DNA of 64,000 nucleotides from Caldilineaceae bacterium (GTDB taxonomy: Bacteria; Chloroflexota; Anaerolineae; Caldilineales; Caldilineaceae), in contig JAJDTL010000004.1 in assembly GCA_022827195.1 (NCBI GenBank), positions 372,001 through 436,000 of the forward strand, read 5' to 3'. Under the pieces are notes generated by a model that worked only from the letters and a program-made list of their open reading frames with translations, ran no database searches and was not told the origin of the DNA. The position numbers were made by a program, and so were the translations under genes. Below are positions 46,410 through 54,649 of this stretch, in pieces (position 1 is the stretch's first letter; each line of letters starts with the position of its first letter).

Positions 46410-46808
46410 TCAAGCTGCCGTCACGCGTACCCAGACAATACCTTCAACGTGCTCGAAGTGACCGTCCGCTGAAACCAGGTCTGCGCCGGTCTCCATCGCG
46501 TGCGCGGCTATCCAAACATCGTTGGTCGGAATCGGCCGGCCCTTCGCCCTCAATGCTGCCGCTACCCTGGAGTAACGGTCTGCAGTAACCGCTCCCACTT
46601 CTACAAAGGTCGAGTAGGGGCTGTCGAGAAATGAGCGGAGGTCGGCGGCGTTCCGCTCGAACTGAGCGCCTCGTCGGAAACCGTACATCAGTTCGCCGAC
46701 TACAACGGCGGAGAAAAGTACCTCCTCGGCCCTCCGCACCAGTTCCGCAACCTCCCCGTGTCCCCGCATGAGCAGCGAGTAGGCGTTGGAGTCCAGCAGG
46801 ACCTTCAT
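46410..46808 (-). CDS. vapC: VapC-type PIN-domain toxin
   Basis: PIN-domain toxins are Mg-dependent ribonucleases held inactive by the partner antitoxin. This 132-residue protein has the acidic active site: Asp6 in KVLLDSNAYS, Glu39 in VVVGELMYGF, Asp97 in PTNDVWIAAHA and Asp115 in VSADGHFEHV. Its start codon overlaps the antitoxin stop (ATGA), as usual for vapBC operons. The target RNA is unknown; VapC toxins most often cleave tRNA or rRNA. The sequence appears intact, so an active toxin is expected. Confidence 0.93.
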   Translation of the reverse strand: MKVLLDSNAYSLLMRGHGEVAELVRRAEEVLFSAVVVGELMYGFRRGAQFERNAADLRSFLDSPYSTFVEVGAVTADRYSRVAAALRAKGRPIPTNDVWIAAHAMETGADLVSADGHFEHVEGIVWVRVTAA

Positions 46809-47077
46809 CTCCAGGCCGCCTCGTCAATCGTCTCAAACTCCCGGAGCGCGGCGTCCATCTCATCCGCCTCCGCCTGGGACCAGCTCCCTATCAGCTGGTC
46901 GAATGAGGCGCCCACGGTATCCGCCCTGCCTGGACCTTCTGCCAGGCCGGCTCCTCTTCGCAGCAGCCGGAGCGCGGCCTGGTTCAGAGAGATGCCCTCC
47001 CGCTTTGCTAGGCGGCGCAGGCTGGTGCTCAGTTCGGCGTCAAATCCTCTGACCGTAATCTGGTTCACAGACATCAT
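46805..47077 (-). CDS. vapB: VapB/FitA-type ribbon-helix-helix antitoxin
   Basis: This antitoxin of up to 90 residues has an N-terminal ribbon-helix-helix DNA-binding domain (QITVRGFDAELSTSLRRLAK, then REGISLNQAALRLLR) and a C-terminal acidic tail (EADEMDAALREFETIDEAAW) that would wrap the toxin. It overlaps vapC by 4 bp. Two ATG codons sit directly after AGGGGAG (47077, 47074); the GTG at 47068 has better ribosome-binding spacing, so the true protein may start with NQITVRG. A strong promoter and an inverted repeat lie immediately upstream, consistent with autoregulation by the VapBC complex. Confidence 0.9.
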   Translation of the reverse strand: MMSVNQITVRGFDAELSTSLRRLAKREGISLNQAALRLLRRGAGLAEGPGRADTVGASFDQLIGSWSQAEADEMDAALREFETIDEAAWR

Positions 47078-47083
47078 CTCCCC

Positions 47084-47111
47084 TGATGCAAATGTGAGCC
47101 GTTATGCATCA
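47084..47111. promoter_or_regulatory. Inverted repeat, likely VapB operator
   Basis: TGATGCA (47084-47090) and TGCATCA (47105-47111) form a perfect 7-bp inverted repeat with a 14-bp spacer. Its distal arm touches the -10 box of the vapBC promoter, the position expected for a ribbon-helix-helix repressor. Confidence 0.6.
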
Positions 47112-47139
47112 TTTTATGTTTCATTCCCTTGCTAGTCAA
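47111..47139 (-). promoter_or_regulatory. Sigma-70-type promoter of vapBC
   Basis: On the minus strand, TTGACT (47134-47139) and TAAAAT (47111-47116) are separated by 17 bp, each with 5 of 6 consensus bases, about 35 bp upstream of the vapB start codons. Confidence 0.65.
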
Positions 47140-47583
47140 GCCTCGCACGTGTCTGCTCAAAGAGATGACGGTCCTGGTGACCGGTCGCTTGGTCGCCAAT
47201 GGTTATCGGGTCTTGAGAAAAATCTGTTACTGAAGCAGACCTGGACACCGTCCCGGTCCCGCACCTGTTTCAGATACGTGTTGTCCCTGGCCGGCACTGG
47301 TCAACGATCTTGTGGCGGACTTGGCGGTCAGTCCCCAAATCCATCAGGTTTTCACCTGCATTGCCGGCCTAACGCCGGTTCACGACATCTGGCAAACCGG
47401 TTTCCCGCACCGCGAGGCCATAAGCAAAAGTCGCGCCGCCATGACCGCAGAACGGCACTGCGCGAACCATGAGTGCGCCAACACCTATCCGGAAATTCAC
47501 ACCTGACTCAGCTGCGCGGCGCCGCCCAAAAGTCAGCCTTATGACCAATTCCCCTCTGCCTCTTTCGTCTTCCCGCAAGCCGC
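47140..47583. other. Intergenic region between vapBC and the CobW GTPase
   Basis: I see no gene in these 444 bp. Short frames on both strands lack family signatures. No repeat or terminator was identified. Confidence 0.4.
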
Positions 47584-48768
47584 TCACCGGCGCTTGCGCG
47601 TCCATTCCGTCTTCGCCCTCTCCTCCCCCTCGGCATTCGGCCGCGCACCCCCGACGACGCACGCTTCCAGCTGCCTGCGCAGCGCCCCGGCGTCCAGACC
47701 GCCATGCGAGGCGATCATCACAATCTGCGTGCGCGGCGGCCCGTCGCCCCATTCATCGGCCAGCGTCAGGCTGGCGCGTTTTCCCACCATCTGCAAAATC
47801 ATCCTCTTGTCCGGCATTTCAACCAGCTGGACCACACCTTTAGCCCGGTAGATCGTATTGGGCAGCGCCTCGAACATCCCGCGCAGCGCCCTCAGCGAAA
47901 GCGGCCTGTCCGTCGTCCAACTCCAAGTGCTGAATACCAGCGTATGGTCGGTATCTCCATGGTTGTGTTCTTCTGCCCCGCCGTGGTCATGGCGATGCCC
48001 GTCCCCATGATCGTGATCGCCTTCCCACTCCACGCCGTGCACGTGCACGTCCCGTTCGGCGCGCCGCTGCAGCCGCTCCGCTGCATACCTGCCCACACCC
48101 AGCACCAGCGCCAGCGGCACCTGCCCGTAAGTCGCTTCCAGAACGCGCGCTTCCGGCGCATCGGGTCGTATCAGATCGGTCTTGAACTCCACTGCGTTGA
48201 GAGACACCCTTCTCTTCTTCATTCGCGCCGCAATGCGTCGGTTCAGGTTGCCCTTGATCTCCTCAAGTGCCTCTGCCGTGACCAGATCGACCTTGTTCAG
48301 CACGACGATGTCCGCCACCGCGATCTGGTCCAGCGCCAGCCCGGAGTTCTCTTCGTCCAGCGTCAATAAACTGTCGGCATCCACCACAACCAGAATGCTG
48401 TCGAGCCGCACCAGCGCTCTGATTTCAGGCGCCAGGAATACATTGGCGACAGCGATCGGATCCGATACGCCGCTGGTCTCGACGATAATGTACTCTGGGG
48501 GGTCCGCCCGCCGCAGCAGTTCCAGCGCCGCCTTCAGCAGGTCGCCGCGAATCGTGCAGCAAATGCAGCCGTTCGACAGATTGACCGTTTCGCCTTCGAC
48601 GCCGACGACCAGTTGTGCGTCAATGTTGATCGCGCCAAAGTCGTTCACCAGCGCCGCGATCTTCAGACCGTGAGCGCCGTGCAGAATGTGGTTGAGCAGC
48701 GTGGTCTTGCCCGCGCCGAGAAAGCCGCCGACAATCGTCAAAGGCACCGGGAAATGCTCGTTCCCCAT
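47584..48768 (-). CDS. CobW/COG0523-family metal-chaperone GTPase
   Basis: COG0523 GTPases insert or deliver metals (zinc, cobalt, iron) in the cytoplasm. The 394-residue protein has the P-loop GGFLGAGKTTLLNHIL, the metal-binding GCICCTIRGDLL (CxCC), switch regions ETSGVSDP and VVVDADSLL, and the NKVD guanine motif. A His/Asp-rich loop (EGDHDHGDGHRHDHGG) near residue 250 is a likely metal reservoir. The C-terminal CobW domain follows (FSTWSWTTDRPLSLRALRGM). The end is basic and Gly/Arg-rich. No neighbouring metal-uptake gene is present and I saw no Zur-type site, so the metal is undetermined. Confidence 0.93.
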   Translation of the reverse strand: MGNEHFPVPLTIVGGFLGAGKTTLLNHILHGAHGLKIAALVNDFGAINIDAQLVVGVEGETVNLSNGCICCTIRGDLLKAALELLRRADPPEYIIVETSGVSDPIAVANVFLAPEIRALVRLDSILVVVDADSLLTLDEENSGLALDQIAVADIVVLNKVDLVTAEALEEIKGNLNRRIAARMKKRRVSLNAVEFKTDLIRPDAPEARVLEATYGQVPLALVLGVGRYAAERLQRRAERDVHVHGVEWEGDHDHGDGHRHDHGGAEEHNHGDTDHTLVFSTWSWTTDRPLSLRALRGMFEALPNTIYRAKGVVQLVEMPDKRMILQMVGKRASLTLADEWGDGPPRTQIVMIASHGGLDAGALRRQLEACVVGGARPNAEGEERAKTEWTRKRR

Positions 48769-48973
48769 TTTCGCCGTCCCTCCTCAATCGCGACCCGCAT
48801 GGTGCCAGGCAACCGCTGGCGCAGGCGGAAAATGACGGTGCACCACGATTTCTCGTTCCTCTTTCAGGCTTTGACCGCCGGACAGCCTTCCGTGCGCTGG
48901 TCCAAACTGTCCCCATCTGTCCGCCCAACAACACCCTTGTACAACACTCTCACGGCTCTTGCAAAGTCCGTTG

Positions 48974-49107
48974 CAGTTCCTGGCTACCGGCAACTGACCC
49001 CTGGCAACTGACCCCTGGCAACTGACCACTGGCAACTGACCCCTGGCAACCGGCATCTGCAGTTCCTGGCCACTGGCCACTGGCCACCGACCACCATCAA
49101 CTGCCAT
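48974..49107. repeat. Double CAGTTC-led heptanucleotide array
   Basis: Sub-array 1 is CAGTTC (48974-48979) followed by eleven in-phase heptamers alternating CTGGCAA and CTGACCC/CTGACCA to 49056. Sub-array 2 is CAGTTC (49060-49065) followed by CTGGCCA three times, CCGACCA, CCATCAA and CTGCCAT to 49107. The unit consensus is CYGRCMM, the same as at 15.7 kb. Confidence 0.85.
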
Positions 49108-49390
49108 CCCGCAATCCGCTCCCAACGTCCCCTGCTGCAGACTCCAAAACGTGCTATACTGCAAGGTTGAGCCCGAATGCAACCAGGCTGCGCCCGAACG
49201 CGCCGCATCACACACCTGCCCGTCCACCATGAACAGGCCGCCCGCCATGTCGACACGCTCCAAGCCGAACGTCCGATCTCTGGCCCCTACGCACATCACC
49301 AAGGGTCCAGTATATACGAACCTGCAATGCGCCGACCCGTCACCCGCCGCGCCCCACATCTACAGTAGAGTAACGCCCGCCATGCCCCGC

Positions 49391-49420
49391 CCATGCCCAT
49401 GCCCATGCCCATGCCCTTGC
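49391..49420. repeat. CCATGC hexamer tandem run
   Basis: CCATGC occurs four times in a row (49391-49414), followed by one CCTTGC. It is a simple-sequence tract in non-coding DNA. Confidence 0.7.
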
Positions 49421-49614
49421 CGCCGCCACCCGCCTCGGTATCCTGTCACAAGGAGCACGCAATTGCCACTGTTTTGCGCGTTTTCTGCATCCGAACGACA
49501 TCTCTTGCGCACTATCTGTCCAAATCCGACCGCGTACTGACCGCGACTGCATCCTGCTACGAGAGTCCATCCCAACATCCTGTCACGAGAAGAGCGAAAT
49601 TTTTTCAAAGTTGG

Positions 49615-49699
49615 CCCAATCAGGCCAAAACAGCGCAATCGATACCCTGTTGATACCCTGTCGATACCCGATTTCCGAAGTATTCGCAGCCTGATTGGG
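49615..49699. repeat. 85-bp structure with inverted ends around an 11-bp tandem repeat
   Basis: CCCAATCAGGC (49615-49625) and its exact complement GCCTGATTGGG (49689-49699) bracket two full and one partial copy of GATACCCTGTY (49641-49670). Confidence 0.55.
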
Positions 49700-49717
49700 T
49701 AATACCTGGACGCTTTT

Positions 49718-49743
49718 GGGCCGATTCAGGCCGGAATCGGCCC
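49718..49743. other. Perfect 10-bp hairpin
   Basis: GGGCCGATTC (49718-49727) pairs with GAATCGGCCC (49734-49743) over a 6-nt loop. No T-run follows on either strand, so I do not call a terminator. Confidence 0.45.
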
Positions 49744-50195
49744 CATTCTTGCGCACATGCGCGGCCACACCTTCAAGGAGGCTGACGCCGCCAATCTGCA
49801 TTAAACGCCGAGGTCGGCACGCGCTGGCAAAGTGGCCCGCAGGCCACCGTCGAATCCGTCGCCTTGACTCCCGTTCAGCAACGGTTCCCGGCCGAGCCGG
49901 CAAGTCCTGGCCCCGTGACGACGCTCAAGCGATGCTCGTTATCCGCGCCCGCTCGTTTTGCGGGAGCTGGCCCGAAACCGCTGTCTTGCCGTCCTATCCC
50001 CCAATTTGGGATGCACACCGGGCCACAGTATTTCCAGTTCTTCCTTCTGGGCTGTTTGCTCTCGGCGAAGGCCGATAACGGCCCCGGTAGGGGTGAAAAA
50101 AGTGGCTTTCGAGCCCAATGTGGCGTGCTGGGATGGAGCTGCCGGCGCAGTAAGGGATAACTTCGACCGATGAGACCCGGACCGAAGGAACGGAA

Positions 50196-51467
50196 ATGAA
50201 AGCGCGCGTCTACTACGGCTGGTGGATCGTCGCGGCCGCGGTCCTGCTTCAGTTCATCTTTCTGAGCGTCAGTGCCTCAACGGTCAGCGTCTTTCTGCGC
50301 CCGGTGGTCGATGAGCTGGGCTGGCACGTGTGGCAATTCACCCTCGGATCGTCGCTGGCGCTGCTTGCCGGGGCGCTGTCCGGTGTCGTCATTGGAGGCG
50401 TGGTCGACCGTCACGGCGCGCGGATGCCGATTCTCACCGGCGCCCTGGTGGCGGCGCTCTGTCTCTACGGATTGGGCCGTCAGTCCTACCTCTGGCTGTT
50501 CTGGTCTCTGCACGTGTGCGCCGGCCTGATCGGGTGGACGCTGTTCGGCCCGCTTGTGGTGAACACCGCGGTCAACAAGTGGTTTGTGCGGCAGCGGGGC
50601 TGGGCGCTGGCGATCGGCTCGAGCGGAATATCGCTCGGTGGCCTGATCGCGCCGTTCGCGATGACGCTTGCGGTCGACGCGTGGGGCTGGCGCAACGGTT
50701 ACTTCCTGCAGGCGCTCTTCGTGCTGGGCATCGTCGTGCCCGTGGCGTTCCTGATGCGGCGCAGGCCGGAGGACGCAGGACTGCAGCCGGACGGGGATTC
50801 GAGCGAGGGCGCCGGGGGAGATGAACCGTCCGGCAAAGGGGAACCGCCATCGATGACAAGTGGGCAGGCGCTCCGCACCTTCGGTTTCTGGCTGCTGCTC
50901 GCCGGCTACGGCATGAACCAGGCCGCACTCTCCTCCGTGCTGGCACACGCAGTTCCCTTTGCCACCGACGCCTCCTTCAGCCGCACGGCCGCGTCGCTGG
51001 CAGTCGCCGTAAACGGACTGGGGAACCTTCTTTCGAAGGCTGTTTGGGGTTACTGCCTGCAGCGGTATCCTGCCCGTCGGTTGGCGGTGACGGCCTTTTC
51101 GCTGGGCGCATCGGGCGTGGCGATGATGCTGCTGTCGGCCTTCCTCGGTGGGGCGGCTTCAGATAGGAGCTTTGCCCCCTTCCTCCTTTTCGCCGGCTTC
51201 TTCTGCTACGGTTTCGGATTCGGCGGCACGATCCCGATCAGCGAGTATCTTTGGGCGACCTACTTTGGCAGGGCGCACATCGGCGCCATCCGCGGCATAA
51301 GCCAGCCGCTGACGGTCATTGGCCCGACACTAGGGCCGGTGCTGGTCGGAGTGGGCTACGACCTGCACGGCTCCTATACCGCGGCCTTCGCCGCCATAAT
51401 CGCCGTTTACCTCGTCGGCGCGGTCATGGTTGGAATCTCGCGTTCGCCGCGCGCGGTCAGCCGCTGA
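50196..51467 (+). CDS. Major facilitator superfamily transporter (oxalate/formate antiporter-like group)
   Basis: This 12-helix carrier, 423 residues, begins YYGWWIVAAAVLLQFIFLSV, the YGWxxV opening typical of the monocarboxylate/OxlT-like MFS branch. The loop 2-3 signature is GVVIGGVVDRHGARMPILTG; GWALAIGSSGISLGGLIAPF and GWRNGYFLQALFVLGIVVPV are further family blocks. A hydrophilic central loop (DSSEGAGGDEPSGKGEPPSM) divides the two halves. ATG 50196 is preceded by AAGGAA. It is a single gene with long gaps on both sides. An organic anion is the expected substrate class by family; the exact one is unknown. Confidence 0.88.
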   Translation: MKARVYYGWWIVAAAVLLQFIFLSVSASTVSVFLRPVVDELGWHVWQFTLGSSLALLAGALSGVVIGGVVDRHGARMPILTGALVAALCLYGLGRQSYLWLFWSLHVCAGLIGWTLFGPLVVNTAVNKWFVRQRGWALAIGSSGISLGGLIAPFAMTLAVDAWGWRNGYFLQALFVLGIVVPVAFLMRRRPEDAGLQPDGDSSEGAGGDEPSGKGEPPSMTSGQALRTFGFWLLLAGYGMNQAALSSVLAHAVPFATDASFSRTAASLAVAVNGLGNLLSKAVWGYCLQRYPARRLAVTAFSLGASGVAMMLLSAFLGGAASDRSFAPFLLFAGFFCYGFGFGGTIPISEYLWATYFGRAHIGAIRGISQPLTVIGPTLGPVLVGVGYDLHGSYTAAFAAIIAVYLVGAVMVGISRSPRAVSR

Positions 51468-51949
51468 CCTCCGGGATGTAGCTGTAAACTAAGGAGCGTT
51501 GACATTTCCAATTGCGGGTCAGCTAAATTTGTCATCTATAGGTTGCCTGCCAGCGGTCCCAGCTCTCGTTGACCCGATTCTCGGAGCGCAGACCGCCGCG
51601 CCAACCCGTGCCGCTAACTGTGCCCATCAGAATAATCAGACGAATCCTGGTTCAGACAATTGTCAGCAACCCTTCTCACTATCCTCTATCCGCAAGTCCA
51701 TCCCAATGACCTGCCCGCCGCCGGAAATCATGTCCATCACAAGAATCAGACGAATCCTGGTTCAGACAATTTTCAACGATCCCGAGGCTGTTCAGGTGGC
51801 ATAGGCCCGGTCAATGGCAGTCGGGCATGTGGGCAGGATTGTCCACGCAAGACACACAAAACAGACCGATTTTCGCGGGTTGCCCGGCCTCCTTCGATGT
51901 GATAGGATGCCCCTGCCTCGTACAATCAAAACCGGGAGGAGATTCGATC
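51468..51949. other. Intergenic region with a 28-bp direct repeat
   Basis: The 482 bp contain no recognisable gene. Two exact 28-bp copies (51634-51661 and 51744-51771) lie 110 bp apart. A ribosome binding site (GGGAGGAG) for the PhyH gene ends the region. Confidence 0.5.
51634..51771. repeat. Pair of exact 28-bp direct repeats, 110 bp apart
   Basis: The copies at 51634-51661 and 51744-51771 are identical (AATCAGACGAATCCTGGTTC and the following 8 bases). Similarity continues on both sides, with CCATCA about 10 bp before and TCA just after, so the full unit is about 40 bp. Confidence 0.75.
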
Positions 51950-52768
51950 ATGGGTGCGGCTTTTTCAGTCCCGCTTGGCGACGAACAGGTCCTCTTCTTC
52001 AAGACCTTCGGCTACCTCGTATTCAGGGAGTTTTTCACCGCGCACGAGCTGGAGAAGATTCACCGCGAGTTCGATTACAAGTTGGAGGAGCAGTACCCGG
52101 GCCAGCCCTACGACGGCAGCCGGCGTTACTGGGCGCCTCTGCTCGATGAGGACACGCCCTTCTTCGCCGGCATGCTCGAAGATAAGCGTTTTCTGACCGT
52201 CGCCCGCCAGCTCTGCGGTGACGACGTGCTCGGAATGAACACCGACGGCAACCGCTACACCGGCAACACGCGCTGGCATCCCGATACCGGCTCGGTCCAC
52301 CAGTACGGTGTCAAATTCGCCTTCTATCTCGAACCGGTCGACGCCGAGACCGGCGCGCTGCGGGTCATCCCTGGCACGCACCGCCTGCAGGAAATCGACG
52401 ATTTTCGCGCCGGCGTCGATAAACACGCCCTGCCGGACGTGCCCTGCGAAGTATTGAAATCGAGTCCCGGCGACGTGGTCGCCTTCGACCTGCGGCTGTG
52501 GCATGCCTCCTACGGCGGCAGCGAGGACCGCAAGATGTGTACCTTGGTCTACTACAACAATCCCAAAAACGGCGATGAGCTGGCCGCGCTGCAGCGGCAG
52601 AGCAGGCGGTCGCCTGAATCGTCGATCAAGAAGTTCAATACCAAGCAGCAGTTTCTCTACTCGAAGAGGTGGATTTCCAACCCGACGGGCAGCCCGGACC
52701 GACAGCTGTGGATCGACCGGCTGCGCGAGATCGGCTATCTGGATGCGCCCGGCGTGGTCGAAGCCTAG
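51950..52768 (+). CDS. Phytanoyl-CoA dioxygenase (PhyH) family protein
   Basis: This 272-residue Fe(II)/2-oxoglutarate oxygenase has His110 and Asp112 in TRWHPDTGSVHQYG, distal His185 in LRLWHASYGGSEDRKM, and GALRVIPGTHRL between. It is the closest relative of the PhyH at 45165-45974, sharing most of the middle third, so the two are paralogues placed about 6 kb apart on opposite strands. ATG 51950 has GGGAGGAG at about 9 bp; the frame back to 51827 has no conserved residues. It is followed, after a 192 bp gap, by the three binding-protein genes, but there is no sign of co-transcription beyond shared orientation. Confidence 0.9.
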   Translation: MGAAFSVPLGDEQVLFFKTFGYLVFREFFTAHELEKIHREFDYKLEEQYPGQPYDGSRRYWAPLLDEDTPFFAGMLEDKRFLTVARQLCGDDVLGMNTDGNRYTGNTRWHPDTGSVHQYGVKFAFYLEPVDAETGALRVIPGTHRLQEIDDFRAGVDKHALPDVPCEVLKSSPGDVVAFDLRLWHASYGGSEDRKMCTLVYYNNPKNGDELAALQRQSRRSPESSIKKFNTKQQFLYSKRWISNPTGSPDRQLWIDRLREIGYLDAPGVVEA

Positions 52769-52960
52769 GCCCGCGAGCACTCCCATATACCATGGATGGG
52801 CCCAGCCATTGTTAATCCAAGGCTGCGCCGCCTTCAGGCGCTCCCATGCAGTTGGGCAATAGACGCGGCCCCGGCCGCCGGTTCTGACAAATGAGGAGGA
52901 GCCAGCCGAGACCAATCCGATAGCGATGGCACATACTCAGTGATCAAAGGAGAACGATCG

Positions 52961-54424
52961 ATGGATCGAGGGAAAGTTAGTCGCAGAAAGTTCTTGCAGC
53001 TCGGCGCAATGGCCGGCGGTGCAATGGCGTTGGCCGCGTGTCCGGCCGCCCCCGCCGAGGCCCCCATGGCAGCATCGGAAGAATCATCCGATGACGACAT
53101 GCCCATGGCGGAAATGCTCGATCTTACCCTGCTGAGCCTGAAAGGGACCGGCTGGCCCAAGTTCAACAACTTCATCGTTGAAAACTTTATGGAGCAGACC
53201 GGACACGGCGCGACCTTGCAGGAGGCACAATGGCCGATCAGGGACACGGTGATCCCGGCCATCGCGGCCGGCACCCCGCCCGACGTCGTACATGACATGG
53301 GCAAGATGTCTGGCGCGCTCTACATCGAAGGGGCCTACCTGACCCTGAACGACCTGGTCGATGCCGCGCCCTTCAGCCCGGACGACTTTATCGCCGCAGA
53401 CATCGATTCGCTGACCTTCTTCGGCGACATCAAGAAAATCCCATTCTGGCACAATACGGTCCCGATCGCTGTGCTTGCCTACCGCAAGGACTTCGTCGAC
53501 GAGGCCGGCCTCTCGCAACCCGCAACCGAGGACGCCTGGGATACCTACGACGACCTCTGGGACTGGGCCGGCAAACTCCAGGTCCAGGACGCCAGCGGCA
53601 ACATCACCCGCTTTGGCTGGGACCACATCGGCCTGACCTGGGCCGGCTTCTCCGTCCTGGGCGGCGTATTGGACCAGGGCGGACACTGGTGGGATGAAGG
53701 CGCGCAGGAGTTCACGCTAAACACCGACGAAGTGGTCAACGCTTTGCAGGCGATCTACTTCGACCCCGTCTACACCTATGGTGTCAGCTACGACAACGCC
53801 AATGCCCCCGACGTCGGCTTCACCGAGAAGCTTTTCGAAGGTGTGGTCGCCGTCTCGCAGATGAACTGGCCCATCCTGATCGCGCTCGACAACGACATGA
53901 TGGATATGGTCGAGATCCTGGGCTACTCGGAGATTCCGGGACTTGCCCCAGGCCAGCACAACTACTGCTACGAAGGCACCTGGGGCGCCGGCATCGTCGC
54001 CTCCGCTCCGGCCGAACATCACGAGGCCGCCTTCCAGCTGGCGACTATGCAGCTCCAGCCGGAAGTTGCCCGCGTGATCATGGAGATTGCCGGCCCTGCC
54101 TCCGCTCTCAAGAGCTTTGGCGACGACCCCTTCCTCGGAGAGCTTGCCGCCAAGCACAACGCCGGCTCGCTCGCTGTCTTCATCTACCAGCGCGACGTCA
54201 AGTACGAACCGACCTTCGCCGGCTGGGAATGGATGGACGGCGAGTACTTCACCTGGCCGCACTACCGCTGCAACCCGACAACGGGCGGCGAGGAGCGCTG
54301 CGGCGAAAACGGCCTCGGCCACATTTACGACGGCCGCGTGACCGCACAGCAGGTCGCCGAAGAGTGGCAGGAGGCGGCGACCATCCGCCGCGCCGAGCTG
54401 AGGAAGGCGGCCGGCCTCGAGTGA
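52961..54424 (+). CDS. ABC transporter solute-binding lipoprotein, tandem copy 1
   Basis: This carbohydrate-type extracellular binding protein has 487 residues. The N-terminus carries a twin-arginine motif (SRRKFLQL) and a lipobox with Cys27 (ALAACPAAP). The mature part opens with LDLTLLSLKGTGWPKFNNF, and ligand-pocket aromatic residues are dense (KKIPFWHNTVP, GWDHIGLTWAGFS, GGHWWDEG, YCYEGTWGAGI). It is followed by two paralogues with the same plan; copies 1 and 2 are nearly identical through most of their length. ATG 52961 has AAAGGAGAA upstream. No permease is adjacent; the nearest on this strand is at 63257. A GC-rich hairpin follows the gene. Confidence 0.94.
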   Translation: MDRGKVSRRKFLQLGAMAGGAMALAACPAAPAEAPMAASEESSDDDMPMAEMLDLTLLSLKGTGWPKFNNFIVENFMEQTGHGATLQEAQWPIRDTVIPAIAAGTPPDVVHDMGKMSGALYIEGAYLTLNDLVDAAPFSPDDFIAADIDSLTFFGDIKKIPFWHNTVPIAVLAYRKDFVDEAGLSQPATEDAWDTYDDLWDWAGKLQVQDASGNITRFGWDHIGLTWAGFSVLGGVLDQGGHWWDEGAQEFTLNTDEVVNALQAIYFDPVYTYGVSYDNANAPDVGFTEKLFEGVVAVSQMNWPILIALDNDMMDMVEILGYSEIPGLAPGQHNYCYEGTWGAGIVASAPAEHHEAAFQLATMQLQPEVARVIMEIAGPASALKSFGDDPFLGELAAKHNAGSLAVFIYQRDVKYEPTFAGWEWMDGEYFTWPHYRCNPTTGGEERCGENGLGHIYDGRVTAQQVAEEWQEAATIRRAELRKAAGLE

Positions 54425-54462
54425 TCGAGTTCCGCCGCAGTCCACCTCTGCAGCAGACAATG

Positions 54463-54491
54463 GTCCTCCCTCCGGCTGCCGGGGGGAGGAC
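54463..54491 (+). promoter_or_regulatory. Hairpin after binding-protein copy 1
   Basis: GTCCTCCCTCCGG (54463-54475) pairs with CCGGGGGGAGGAC (54479-54491) over a 3-nt loop: a 13-bp stem with one G-T wobble. No U-tract follows, so it probably stabilises or attenuates the mRNA rather than acting as a classical terminator. Confidence 0.55.
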
Positions 54492-54649
54492 GACAACCTG
54501 AGTACCACGTTTGGCTGCAGTATTCGACTCTGATTCTCTAGGTTCCATTGAGAAGTGCGGGCACAGCGTAAAGGGCCTCGATCCAGCGATGGGCCCGGAC
54601 CAAAGCTCGGCAACGGCACTTATCACCGATCAGTCAAGGAGGGGAGACG

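Larger units (their letters stand above)
48769..50195. other. 1.4 kb non-coding, repeat-rich region
   Basis: No convincing gene is present. The region contains a long CAGTTC-led heptamer array (48974-49107), a CCATGC hexamer run (49391-49420), an 11-bp tandem repeat inside an 85-bp inverted-end structure (49615-49699) and a perfect hairpin (49718-49743). Reading frames over it are short, lack domains and change frame at repeat borders. It is the largest gene-free stretch in the window. Confidence 0.65.

Noticed and set aside
48974..49107. CRISPR or coding repeat at the heptamer array
   Set aside because: The period is 7 bp with no spacers, and array blocks restart at CAGTTC, out of frame with any long reading frame.
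49718..49743. Intrinsic terminator
   Set aside because: The stem is perfect but no T-run follows on either strand, and no gene ends nearby.
51634..51771. CRISPR array
   Set aside because: There are only two copies, with an 82-bp gap instead of regular spacers, and no cas gene in the window.
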